Positions 14,508 through 21,592 of a stretch of DNA of 25,596 nt are shown piece after piece. How positions within the stretch are numbered: position 1 is the stretch's first letter; each line of letters begins with the position of its first letter. This DNA is from a bacterium (GTDB lineage Bacteria > UBP6 > JAFGXH01), in the NCBI GenBank assembly GCA_027064085.1, contig JAMOQH010000189.1, forward strand, positions 1 to 25,596, read 5' to 3'. Both the position numbers and the translations under genes were made by a program. The notes under the pieces were generated by a model, which was not told the origin of the DNA, made no database searches, and was given only the letters and a program-made list of their open reading frames with translations.

Positions 14508-16025
14508 TTATTTTGTTATTTGTGGATGAAGTTTAATTATTCCAGTGTCATCAATTAACACTTCAAAATAGATATCATCAACTTTAAATTTATTTTTCAA
14601 TCTATTTTCAATTGTTAAAAGTCTTGCCTTAAACTCTTCTCTCTTAATGTGTTCATAAGGAAGTCCGTTATTCCTATGGGCTCTTATAAACATATCATAA
14701 ACTTCATCATGGTGATTTTTATCTTTTTTCTTACTAGAAAAATCATCCTTTTTAAGTTCTGTTACAAACAGAGGATCATCCCAAGTATTTGTAACAACTT
14801 CTTTTTCTCCTGTTGTTTTTCTTATTAATCTTTTTATAGATCTTGCCAAACCTTCGGCTTCCCCAAATTCATTTGGAATAATATTGTATTCTTCTTCATC
14901 AAGAAATTTATTGGTTTCAATTTCTAAGTCGACATAAGGCTGTAGAAAACTTTTATTCATTATGTATATGATAATAATAACAAGTAAAAACATTGCAATC
15001 GCAAAAATTGGCAACCAGTATTTAATTTTAGTTACTGATGAAATCATTGTTTTAGATATTTTATGAACTATGATTATTCCTGAGACCTTAGGGCTATAGG
15101 ATTTTAATGGAATAAATATACTCATATATTTACCTTTTTTAGTATTTATATCAAATATTTCAGAAATATCATTGTAAGATAATGTTTTTAACTCTTCTTT
15201 GTGATTGACAATATATTTATTTATTATATTTTTTAAATAAAAGTTATCAACATTTGTTGACAATACTTTATTGTTATTTACATACGCAATTTGTGAGTTT
15301 AATTTATTTGTTAAGAAATCAGCATCTCTTTTTGTTCTTTTTATTCCAACAAAAAGGCTTCCTAATACTTTACCATTTAGTTTAATTGGAACGCCGTAAA
15401 CTTCATATAAGAAATTTTTTCTCATCCAAATATCAGAATCATTTTTTCCATTTTTAACAGTATTAATGAATTCTTTAGATGTTTGAAAATTAGATGTCAT
15501 TTCTTTTACTTTTGATAGATGTTCTGAAATAAGATAGTAAAAGTTCATATTTAAAGTTTTTGTAAGAGAATCAAATCTATTTTTTAAGCTTACTACTGAG
15601 TTATCAATATCCGTATTTAAGGTTTTCAATTCTTCTTTTAGTTGTTCGAGTTTTTCTTTTTCCTGAATATTTGATTCACTAGTTTTCTTGTTTTGGGAAT
15701 TTTTTATTTTATTATTTTCTGTTTTGTTGTCTTCCTTTAATTTTTTTATTTTTATTTCTAGCTCTTTTTTATCTTGATAATAATCATTTAAGTCATCAAT
15801 ATTTTCTGCAATTTTATTTGATAATGCCCATTCTTTTAATTGGGATTCATTTTTAATTTTATTTTTGTCTATTATTTCTTTTACTAAAAGAGCATTCTGA
15901 GTAATTTTATCGGTAACGAGATTATTTATATCTTTATTTACACTTATTGAATAAATATAATAAAAAGCATATATTGTAGCAAATATAATCACTAATATTG
16001 TTGTAGATAATTTAAATTTTACCAT
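14508..16025 (-). CDS. Membrane sensor with extracytoplasmic Cache-like domain and coiled coil
   Basis: 505 aa. TM1 is at about 6-26 and TM2 at about 334-357. The ~300 residues between them would lie outside the cytoplasm. They begin with a Lys/Glu coiled coil (about 70-145) and continue into a Cache-like fold (MRKNFLYEVYGVPIKLNGKV, LGSLFVGI, YMSIFIPL). The cytosolic part has a HAMP-like stretch (DLEIETNKFLDEEEYN, EAEGLARSIKRL) and a C-terminal domain with MFIRAHRNNGLPYEHI and YFEVLIDDTGIIKLHPQI. That end recalls the MXAN_5187-type domain of myxobacteria; this recollection is uncertain. No kinase or methyl-accepting region was found. TAGGAGA precedes ATG 16025. Located 9 bases after the ROK gene and 11 before the GAF/PAS gene, it is probably the input of this unit. 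Confidence 0.65.
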   Translation of the reverse strand: MVKFKLSTTILVIIFATIYAFYYIYSISVNKDINNLVTDKITQNALLVKEIIDKNKIKNESQLKEWALSNKIAENIDDLNDYYQDKKELEIKIKKLKEDNKTENNKIKNSQNKKTSESNIQEKEKLEQLKEELKTLNTDIDNSVVSLKNRFDSLTKTLNMNFYYLISEHLSKVKEMTSNFQTSKEFINTVKNGKNDSDIWMRKNFLYEVYGVPIKLNGKVLGSLFVGIKRTKRDADFLTNKLNSQIAYVNNNKVLSTNVDNFYLKNIINKYIVNHKEELKTLSYNDISEIFDINTKKGKYMSIFIPLKSYSPKVSGIIIVHKISKTMISSVTKIKYWLPIFAIAMFLLVIIIIYIMNKSFLQPYVDLEIETNKFLDEEEYNIIPNEFGEAEGLARSIKRLIRKTTGEKEVVTNTWDDPLFVTELKKDDFSSKKKDKNHHDEVYDMFIRAHRNNGLPYEHIKREEFKARLLTIENRLKNKFKVDDIYFEVLIDDTGIIKLHPQITK

Positions 16026-16034
16026 ATTTATCTC

Positions 16035-16940
16035 CTAAAAATGTTTGTTTCTTGTATATCCAATAATAGAGCCATAAGCATTTGATTTATCTTTAAATGT
16101 TGATGTTCTAAATTTTAACTCTTGAAAATCAGAAAATCTTATATTATTTTTTACATAATTTTTAATAAAAGTCATTATAGTATTTGAGTGTTCAATAACA
16201 CCTCCTCCAAAAACTATATATTCAGGATTTAAGGTTGTTATTAAGTCATTTGTTAATATTGACAGTGCTATTAAGGCTTCTTGAAATATAGAAAAGCCAG
16301 GTTCTTCTTTGTTTAAGTAATCGTGTTCTATATCTTTTACAGTAATTTCTTTATTATCATCAATGTTTTTAGCTTCTTTATAGATTCTAATTAAGTTTTT
16401 AGCTCCAGCATAAGCTTCATAACAGCCCCGTTTTCCACAACCACACAATAGGGTATCTTCTTTATATGTTAAGTGGCCAATTTCCATTGCTAGATTATGT
16501 TGTCCTCTTAGTAAATTACCATTTAGTATTGCTCCACCCCCAATACCTGTTCCTAAAAATATAAATAATTGAGAACTATTTAGAGGGAATATTGATGACT
16601 CTGCAATTGCCGCACAATTTACATCGTTATCTATGTAAGATGGTTTATTATAGCTTTTCATAAAGAAATCATGGAAATTAAAGTTTTTAATTGGCATATT
16701 AGGAGCGTTAACCAAGATACCTTTTTTATAATCAACTTGTCCTGCAATAGATAAACCAATAGCTTTTACTTTTTTAAATTCATCTTTTGTTGCAATTAAA
16801 TCTATAATTTTAGATATTTCATTAAGTACAGTTTTTTTACTTTGAGTGTTATTTGGGATTCTTTTATAGTTCATAATATCATTGTCTTTTAATAATATTG
16901 CTTTTATTGCTGTTCCACCTACATCAATACCAATGTACAT
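16035..16940 (-). CDS. ROK-family sugar kinase (glucokinase-like)
   Basis: 301 aa. ATP site MYIGIDVGGTAIK at the N terminus, catalytic Asp105 in YIDNDVNCAA, the second phosphate loop FLGTGIGGGA, and the ROK signature with EIGH (Glu153, His156) and zinc ligands CGCGKRGC (Cys166, 168 and 173). No DNA-binding domain precedes the kinase, so it is an enzyme rather than a ROK repressor. It would phosphorylate glucose, N-acetylmannosamine or a similar sugar. Which sugar cannot be decided; the EIGH and zinc site are shared. It is the first gene of the minus-strand operon and has a strong promoter; AGGAGA lies 9 bases before the ATG. Confidence 0.9.
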   Translation of the reverse strand: MYIGIDVGGTAIKAILLKDNDIMNYKRIPNNTQSKKTVLNEISKIIDLIATKDEFKKVKAIGLSIAGQVDYKKGILVNAPNMPIKNFNFHDFFMKSYNKPSYIDNDVNCAAIAESSIFPLNSSQLFIFLGTGIGGGAILNGNLLRGQHNLAMEIGHLTYKEDTLLCGCGKRGCYEAYAGAKNLIRIYKEAKNIDDNKEITVKDIEHDYLNKEEPGFSIFQEALIALSILTNDLITTLNPEYIVFGGGVIEHSNTIMTFIKNYVKNNIRFSDFQELKFRTSTFKDKSNAYGSIIGYTRNKHF

Positions 16941-16963
16941 TTAGATCTCTCCTAAAATGACAT

Positions 16964-16992
16964 ATTATATTTCTTTTTATCGTGATTGTAAA
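16964..16992 (-). promoter_or_regulatory. Promoter of the ROK-sensor operon
   Basis: On the minus strand TTTACA (16992-16987) is followed after 17 bases by TATAAT (16969-16964). The ATG of the ROK gene lies 23 bases downstream of the -10. Confidence 0.65.
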
Positions 16993-17018
16993 TATTTTTT
17001 TTCTTTTTTCTTTCTTTT

Positions 17019-17080
17019 AGCTGTTTCAACTACACTAAAGTGTATTTTACACAGAAAATTTAGCTTAAAATCTAAATTTT
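17019..17080. repeat. Dispersed two-hairpin element, copy C, between divergent genes
   Basis: Hairpin I: CTGTTTCAACTACAC (17021-17035) pairs with GTGTATTTTACACAG (17040-17054) around TAAA, with mismatches only at stem positions 5, 7 and 10. Hairpin II begins at the next base: AAAATTTAG (17055-17063) pairs perfectly with CTAAATTTT (17072-17080) around an 8-base loop. It sits between the ROK promoter (minus) and the metallophosphoesterase promoter (plus). Confidence 0.8.
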
Positions 17081-17134
17081 GATATTATTTTTTAATGTCT
17101 CCATATAATATTTAAAATGAATAAATTTTAAATG

Positions 17135-17164
17135 TTGTTATTTTATAATAATATGTTATATAAT
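17135..17164 (+). promoter_or_regulatory. Promoter of the metallophosphoesterase gene
   Basis: TTGTTA (17135-17140) and TATAAT (17159-17164) are 18 bases apart, 25 bases before the ATG at 17190. Confidence 0.5.
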
Positions 17165-17189
17165 ATACTTGTTTGAGGGGTTGATTTTA

Positions 17190-18614
17190 ATGGATAAGAA
17201 TTTTTTAATAATAAGTGATTTACACTTAGGTTATAGGGCAAAAGATTTATCTTTTAGTAATTATGAAAAAGAAATTTCTAAAATGGATGACCATTTTAAT
17301 AAATTCATTAACTACTATACAACTAAATATCAAGATAAGGATTGGGAATTAATAATAAATGGTGATTTTATTGATTTTATTCAGATAAACTATAGAGTTG
17401 AGGCAAAGTGTTCTAGTGATTACAAACTTAGTTTGGATGATATTAAGTATGGTATGAATAATAAAGAAGCTCATATTGTGTGGAAATTAAAAAAAATTGC
17501 TAAAATTCATGATAAGATTTTTAAAGATATTGCTAATTTTATTAATGAAGGAAATTTTTTTGTTTTATTAAAAGGTAATCATGATGTAGAATTTTATTGG
17601 CCAAAAGTTAAGTTAGAATTAAAAAATATCTTATCGTCTTATATAACCTTTTCTTCTGAAAAAGAAAAAAAAGAATTTTTAAGTAGAATAAAAATTAAGG
17701 ATTGGATTTACTATAAAGAGAGCCTTTTTTATATAGAGCATGGAAATCAATACGATGATTATACTTCTTTTAATCATTTTGTTACACCATTAAGTTCAAT
17801 AAATCATAAAAAAATTGAAATGCCTTATTCTCATATTTCAATGAGATATTGGATTAATTTAACTAAAAACTTTGAAACTCATGATTTAGCAAATTGGACA
17901 TTTAAAGATTTTTTAATATGGTTAAAAAGCGAAGGGATATTGGGGCTTATGATGCATGTTTTTTATTATTTTAGGGCCTTATCCATGATGTTAAAGAACA
18001 TCAAGTTTGCTAGTAACTTTGATCCCTACCTATATCTAAAAGAGAGGTTTTACATAAAAAAAATATCTGAAATCTATAAAATAAATCCTAGAATATTGTT
18101 TGAAATCAATAATATGAAGAGACAACCTGTAGGAAATACTATTTATGGCGTTTTATCCTCATTTTATTTTGAGGGTTTTTTGATTTTGATAAGTTTTATT
18201 GTTTTTATTGTTTATTCAATTATTGTAGCTAGTTTTTTAAAGATATTTTTTGCTTTTATTATGTTTTTGATGTTATCAGTGATGTTTTATATTATATTTT
18301 CAGTAAACAGAGTAATTGATCCTGAAAATAAAGTATTTGATACAGCTAAAAGAATTTCGGGATTAATAAATGTGAAATATTATATTTTTGGTCATACACA
18401 TCATCCTAAAACAGAAAAAATAAGTAAAAATAAATATTATCTAAATTCTGGTTCATGGATATTAAGAACTTCAAAAAATATACCAGGAGATTTTAATCAG
18501 AATTTATCACATATAGTAATTTTAGATAATAATGCGAAATTAAGACTTTGGAAATTAAAATATGATGAACCTATTGATTTTGAGGATTTTATAAAGGAAG
18601 GAGGAAAAATATGA
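17190..18614 (+). CDS. Membrane-anchored calcineurin-like metallophosphoesterase
   Basis: 474 aa. All metallophosphoesterase motifs are seen: ISDLHLG (Asp-x-His), INGDFIDF (GDxxD), LKGNHDVEF (GNHD), IEHGNQYD and FGHTHHPKT (GHxH), the layout of LpxH-like enzymes. Two hydrophobic segments at about 320-365 (FLILISFIVFIVYSIIVASF and a second one after it) are inserted before the last metal motif. The enzyme is therefore tethered by a hairpin with the active site on one side. A lipid or envelope phosphoester substrate is plausible but not shown. I chose ATG 17190 because GAGGGG (17175-17180) fits it; a TTG at 17169 lies upstream of that site. The stop overlaps the next gene by 4 bases. Confidence 0.85.
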   Translation: MDKNFLIISDLHLGYRAKDLSFSNYEKEISKMDDHFNKFINYYTTKYQDKDWELIINGDFIDFIQINYRVEAKCSSDYKLSLDDIKYGMNNKEAHIVWKLKKIAKIHDKIFKDIANFINEGNFFVLLKGNHDVEFYWPKVKLELKNILSSYITFSSEKEKKEFLSRIKIKDWIYYKESLFYIEHGNQYDDYTSFNHFVTPLSSINHKKIEMPYSHISMRYWINLTKNFETHDLANWTFKDFLIWLKSEGILGLMMHVFYYFRALSMMLKNIKFASNFDPYLYLKERFYIKKISEIYKINPRILFEINNMKRQPVGNTIYGVLSSFYFEGFLILISFIVFIVYSIIVASFLKIFFAFIMFLMLSVMFYIIFSVNRVIDPENKVFDTAKRISGLINVKYYIFGHTHHPKTEKISKNKYYLNSGSWILRTSKNIPGDFNQNLSHIVILDNNAKLRLWKLKYDEPIDFEDFIKEGGKI

Positions 18615-18823
18615 CATTTGAAGAATTAAAGGAAATGTGGATAGAAGAATTACTAGAAGAATATCCTGCTTCACAGGATTTTTTAGAAAAAAGAGATATT
18701 GTTTGTGTAAAATGTGGTGCCCCTGTTTGGGGGACTTTATATGAAAATGTGGCTAAAAAATATGTAACAGAGGAAGAAATTAAGAGCACAATCAAGGATT
18801 TACTTGTTCTTCTTAAGGGGTAG
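18611..18823 (+). CDS. DUF1858-like small Cys-containing protein
   Basis: 70 aa, with the order EELLEEYPASQDFLEKRDI, then VCVKCGAPVWGTLYENVAKKY and EEIKSTIKDLL. This is the pattern of the DUF1858 / redox-disulfide family, in which a CxxC pair (VCVKCG) follows a helix with a yP-x-x-x-x-(V/F)L motif. Such small domains are often found near or fused to redox proteins; their role is uncertain. The ATG overlaps the metallophosphoesterase stop (ATGA), with GGAGG upstream, so it is translationally coupled to it. It converges with the regulator gene, with only 2 bases between the two stops. Confidence 0.65.
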   Translation: MTFEELKEMWIEELLEEYPASQDFLEKRDIVCVKCGAPVWGTLYENVAKKYVTEEEIKSTIKDLLVLLKG

Positions 18824-18825
18824 TG

Positions 18826-19347
18826 TTATTTTCTTATATCTCTATTCATAAAAAAAAGAAAATTTTGTAAATTACGGTCTTCTCTCTTTTCAAGTTTTTG
18901 GTATTTTTTCATAACATCTCTTATTTCTCTGTAAAAACTTTTTTTTTCTTCTAGATTCATATAATAAACATCTCTTAAAAAAACGATATCATTCAAAAAC
19001 TCCTCTTCAGAAAGAGAATCTTTAGCCATTTCAAAATCATTAATTGCAGAATAAATAAATCTATAATAAAAAGAAGATAGTGATTCTTTATTACTTAAAT
19101 TCTTTTTAGTAATTAATGAATTATTTCCATTAATTGTGTAAACATTTTGATTTAAACCATTAATAATATTTTTTTGGGATATAATTATCAATCCTTTTTC
19201 ATGCATTTTGTTTATATGTTTATAAAGTGTACTTCTTGAAATATCTTTGATATAATTACCTATTTCCCTGATTGTTAATTCTTGTCCTCTTAGAAGTCTT
19301 AATACTTCAAGTGTTGGATATTTGTTAAAATGTTTACTTTCACTTAT
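18826..19347 (-). CDS. Winged-helix regulator, paralogue of the gene at 326, with unresolved 5' end
   Basis: The frame is open from 19365 to the stop at 18826 and encodes KYPTLEVLRLLRGQELTIRE, IGNYIKDISRSTLYKHINKM and a C-terminal helical region. Helix order and the IINGxxxxVYT segment match the regulator at 326-844. The only in-frame ATG (19206) would remove the whole HTH. No ATG, GTG or TTG exists upstream in frame. ATA at 19347 would give 173 aa, one more than the paralogue's 172, but GGGGG abuts it with no spacing. A GTG at 19343 has GGGGG with 4-base spacing, but is one frame off; inserting one base in the next few codons would give an N terminus M-K-V-K-H-F-N-K that aligns with the paralogue. 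A single-base deletion or an assembly error is the simpler reading. Confidence 0.65.
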   Translation of the reverse strand: MSESKHFNKYPTLEVLRLLRGQELTIREIGNYIKDISRSTLYKHINKMHEKGLIIISQKNIINGLNQNVYTINGNNSLITKKNLSNKESLSSFYYRFIYSAINDFEMAKDSLSEEEFLNDIVFLRDVYYMNLEEKKSFYREIRDVMKKYQKLEKREDRNLQNFLFFMNRDIRK

Positions 19348-19531
19348 CCCCCAAATATCAATTATTTAGATAATAACAAAAAATGATGAAAAATAAAAGA
19401 CAATTTGGCTTGACTTTTTTTATTTGTTATTAATTTGTATATTCTTTCCTAAGTACTTTTTGGTTGTTCATTCTACACTCCGGGAACTTATACAGAGTCT
19501 GTAATAAGGTAATATTTTAAATAAAAAGTTT
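19348..19531. other. Intergenic region with a 25-base imperfect palindrome
   Basis: The core TACAGAGTCTGTA (19491-19503) is a perfect 13-base palindrome. It extends to AACTTAT/ATAAGGT arms (19486-19510) with one bulge and one mismatch. No U-tract follows on either strand, so it looks like an operator or RNA stem rather than a terminator. A plus-strand TTGACT (19410) and TATATT (19438) are 22 bases apart, too far for a normal promoter, and no plus-strand gene follows. A 13-codon minus-strand frame (ATG at 19471) has GGAG upstream but no support beyond that. Confidence 0.4.
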
Positions 19532-20938
19532 TTAATTATTTAACCGCCAGATAGTTTTTTCCACAAGATATTTAATTTCAGATTCTTTAAGTAGTGGCTT
19601 TAATTCTTTAATAAATCTTTTGTCATTTGATATTTCTATTGCTTTCAGAGTTGATTCAATTGCTATTTTGTTTTGCATTTTTAAAAGTTTTTCATAAAGA
19701 TTATAATTATTTTTATTATAGTTTTGAGCCAAAATAGGTAAAATAACAGAAATATAGTATTCATCTGATTTATATTCAAGTTTTTTATTTTTAAATAGGG
19801 TAATTATAAATTTTAATACTTTTTGATTGTTTAATTTGTTATTGTTTAATAGATACTTTGTTAAAAGTATTCTTATGTATAGATTTATTTTTAAATTATT
19901 CCAATTTTTTAATGAAAATCTTTCAATAAAGATATTCTTTTTGTTGTTTTCTAGTAAATTTCTTAAGAATTTTATAAATAAATCATTATTTTTTATTAGT
20001 ATGTTCATATATTTTTGATTAAAGTAGATATTTGAGTATAAAACTAAGTTTTTATTGTTCTTTATTTTTTTAGATAAGATTTTTTTTATTTTTTTTATTT
20101 TTTGGTTATTTTTATCACTATACTTCAATAGTGTTAAAAATAATTTATTATTATTTAAATCAATAAGATTAATTAGCTCCATAGGAATTTTAATATTATT
20201 TAAAATTAAAGAATTTAAAAATGTAATTCTATTGCTTTTATTTATTTTTTCATGAATAGTAAGTAAATCGTTAGTTGAAAATATAAAGAATTTGGGAAGT
20301 AAAAATAGTATATTACTTAAAAGAACACTGTTCTTAAAATTATATAGTTTTTTTAAACACTGTTCTTTAAAGTTTTTTCTTTCTTTAGTATTTAATTCTA
20401 TATCCAGTAAAGATGATGTAAAAAATATCTTTTCATCTTCTGAAACAGTTTTTATTAATATAATTGCATTGAAAAAACCTATTTTTGTAATGTTTTTTAA
20501 AGAAAAGATTCTTTGTATAACTAGAGAATTTTTTTGTTTTACTGCATTTGTTAATATTTTAAAAAGATATTTTCTGTCATTATTACTGAATATATTCTTT
20601 GATAAATAAGATAATGGTATAAAATAATATGGATTATATTTTATACCATTAATACTTTTAATATTTAAATTTTTTACAAGCTCAATTCTTTTCAAAAAAG
20701 GAAGCTTTATTTTTAATTCATTTCTCTTAAAATTTCTTGTTTTAACAATAGATAGTATTTTTTCTATTGTATCCTCTGTATCTGTTTTCTTAAAAAGTAA
20801 TATTAAATCAATGTTATTTAGTTGCTTTATTTGATTATAAGATGGAAACTCTTTTGTTTTAAGTTCTGTTAATGTTAAATTACTAATATTATTTTGACTA
20901 TAAAAGCCTATGTTTAGGAGTAAAATAAAAATAAACAT
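19532..20938 (-). CDS. Exported helical protein of unknown function, third gene of kinase operon
   Basis: 468 aa, extremely rich in Lys, Asn, Ile and Leu. It begins with a short hydrophobic signal (MFIFILLLNIGFYSQ). The rest is a series of helix pairs reminiscent of HEAT/ARM-type repeats (for example ELIKPL, SEIKYLVEKTIW at the end), with no family recognised and no catalytic motif. The start codon is 1 base after the NfeD-like stop (TAATATG) and has no Shine-Dalgarno sequence, so it should be made by termination-reinitiation. That coupling ties its function to the kinase and NfeD-like gene. Start and export are inference from the hydrophobic N terminus. Confidence 0.6.
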   Translation of the reverse strand: MFIFILLLNIGFYSQNNISNLTLTELKTKEFPSYNQIKQLNNIDLILLFKKTDTEDTIEKILSIVKTRNFKRNELKIKLPFLKRIELVKNLNIKSINGIKYNPYYFIPLSYLSKNIFSNNDRKYLFKILTNAVKQKNSLVIQRIFSLKNITKIGFFNAIILIKTVSEDEKIFFTSSLLDIELNTKERKNFKEQCLKKLYNFKNSVLLSNILFLLPKFFIFSTNDLLTIHEKINKSNRITFLNSLILNNIKIPMELINLIDLNNNKLFLTLLKYSDKNNQKIKKIKKILSKKIKNNKNLVLYSNIYFNQKYMNILIKNNDLFIKFLRNLLENNKKNIFIERFSLKNWNNLKINLYIRILLTKYLLNNNKLNNQKVLKFIITLFKNKKLEYKSDEYYISVILPILAQNYNKNNYNLYEKLLKMQNKIAIESTLKAIEISNDKRFIKELKPLLKESEIKYLVEKTIWRLNN

Positions 20939-20939
20939 A

Positions 20940-21590
20940 TTAGTTTAAAAGTTTTTGTTCATCACTAATAACGAAAGCATAGCCGTCTTTTACATCTATT
21001 ACTATGCATTTATCATCTATATTAAAATTAGCTTTTTCATCTTCTGTTTTAGCAAGCATAACAGTATGCATATCTTTCATGATGATTTCAACTTTACCTT
21101 TTTCTCCATATTTAAAAGGAACTATTACTTTTGCTATTTGTCCACTATAACTTCTTATCGTAATTTGATTTTGTGATGCACTCATTCGGAGTTTTTTTAT
21201 TAATAATGAAACACTGTATCCACTTGTTAAACCAAGTGCAGATGAAACTATAGCGGTTATAGGTTCTCCTTTGTTAAGCAGAGATAATGCCGTTCCTGTA
21301 AGACCAAAAGTTAAAGAGCCAAATGTCCAGAATTTAAAACTTAGAAATGGCATATACCACGATATATCACCAACATCAATGCTATGGTCTCCATCTCCAT
21401 CAGCGTCTCCATCAATATCTCCGTCAGCATCAATGTCTGCATCTGCATCAAAATCATGGTCAAAATCATGGTCAAAATCTGTATCATGGTCAAAATCTGT
21501 ATCATGGTCAAAATGATCTCCTCCTCCAGAAAGAGCACTCATTCCAACAAAAAAACCACCCACCATTAATGCTACTAAATATGCTATCAT
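20940..21590 (-). CDS. NfeD-like membrane protein with Asp/His-rich repeat loop
   Basis: 216 aa. TM1 at 1-20, then an acidic segment (about 24-75) made of DHDTDF, DHDFDHDFD and DADGDIDGD units, then two more hydrophobic segments at about 80-102 and 113-133. The C-terminal ~75 residues look like the OB-fold of NfeD-type proteins (SYSGQIAKVIVPF, GEKGKVEII, IDDKCIVIDVKDGYAFV). NfeD proteins act in membranes beside stomatins and proteases. The Asp/His loop should bind divalent metal ions such as calcium or zinc; this is inferred from composition. It starts 2 bases after the kinase stop with AAGGA as ribosome-binding site, so the two are co-expressed. Confidence 0.6.
   Translation of the reverse strand: MIAYLVALMVGGFFVGMSALSGGGDHFDHDTDFDHDTDFDHDFDHDFDADADIDADGDIDGDADGDGDHSIDVGDISWYMPFLSFKFWTFGSLTFGLTGTALSLLNKGEPITAIVSSALGLTSGYSVSLLIKKLRMSASQNQITIRSYSGQIAKVIVPFKYGEKGKVEIIMKDMHTVMLAKTEDEKANFNIDDKCIVIDVKDGYAFVISDEQKLLN
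21450..21514 (-). repeat. In-gene tandem repeat encoding the Asp/His segment
   Basis: Units AAAATCATGGTC (12 bp) and AAAATCTGTATCATGGTC (18 bp) follow each other on the plus strand, encoding DHDF and DHDTDF on the minus strand. Unit lengths are multiples of three, so changes in copy number keep the frame and alter the length of the acidic loop. Confidence 0.8.
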
Positions 21591-21592
21591 AA

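Noticed and set aside
17169-17189. TTG at 17169 as start of the metallophosphoesterase
   Set aside because: The GAGGGG ribosome-binding site lies downstream of it and fits ATG 17190, where the protein begins MDKNFLIISDLHLG as in relatives.
19410-19443. Plus-strand promoter driving a small RNA
   Set aside because: TTGACT and TATATT are 22 bases apart and no conserved RNA or terminator follows.
19430-19473. Thirteen-codon minus-strand peptide (MNNQKVLRKEYTN)
   Set aside because: It has a GGAG upstream, but it is too short to support from sequence alone and no neighbour suggests a leader peptide function.
19827-20609. Plus-strand frames opposite the exported helical protein
   Set aside because: They are Phe/Leu/Ile-rich mirror images of a Lys/Asn-rich gene on the minus strand, lack good ribosome-binding sites and overlap a frame with clear operon coupling.
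21271-21592. Plus-strand Ser- or His-rich frames opposite the Asp/His repeats
   Set aside because: Their repeats come from reading the complement of the DHDTDF units; the minus-strand frame has the signal, membrane segments and coupling.
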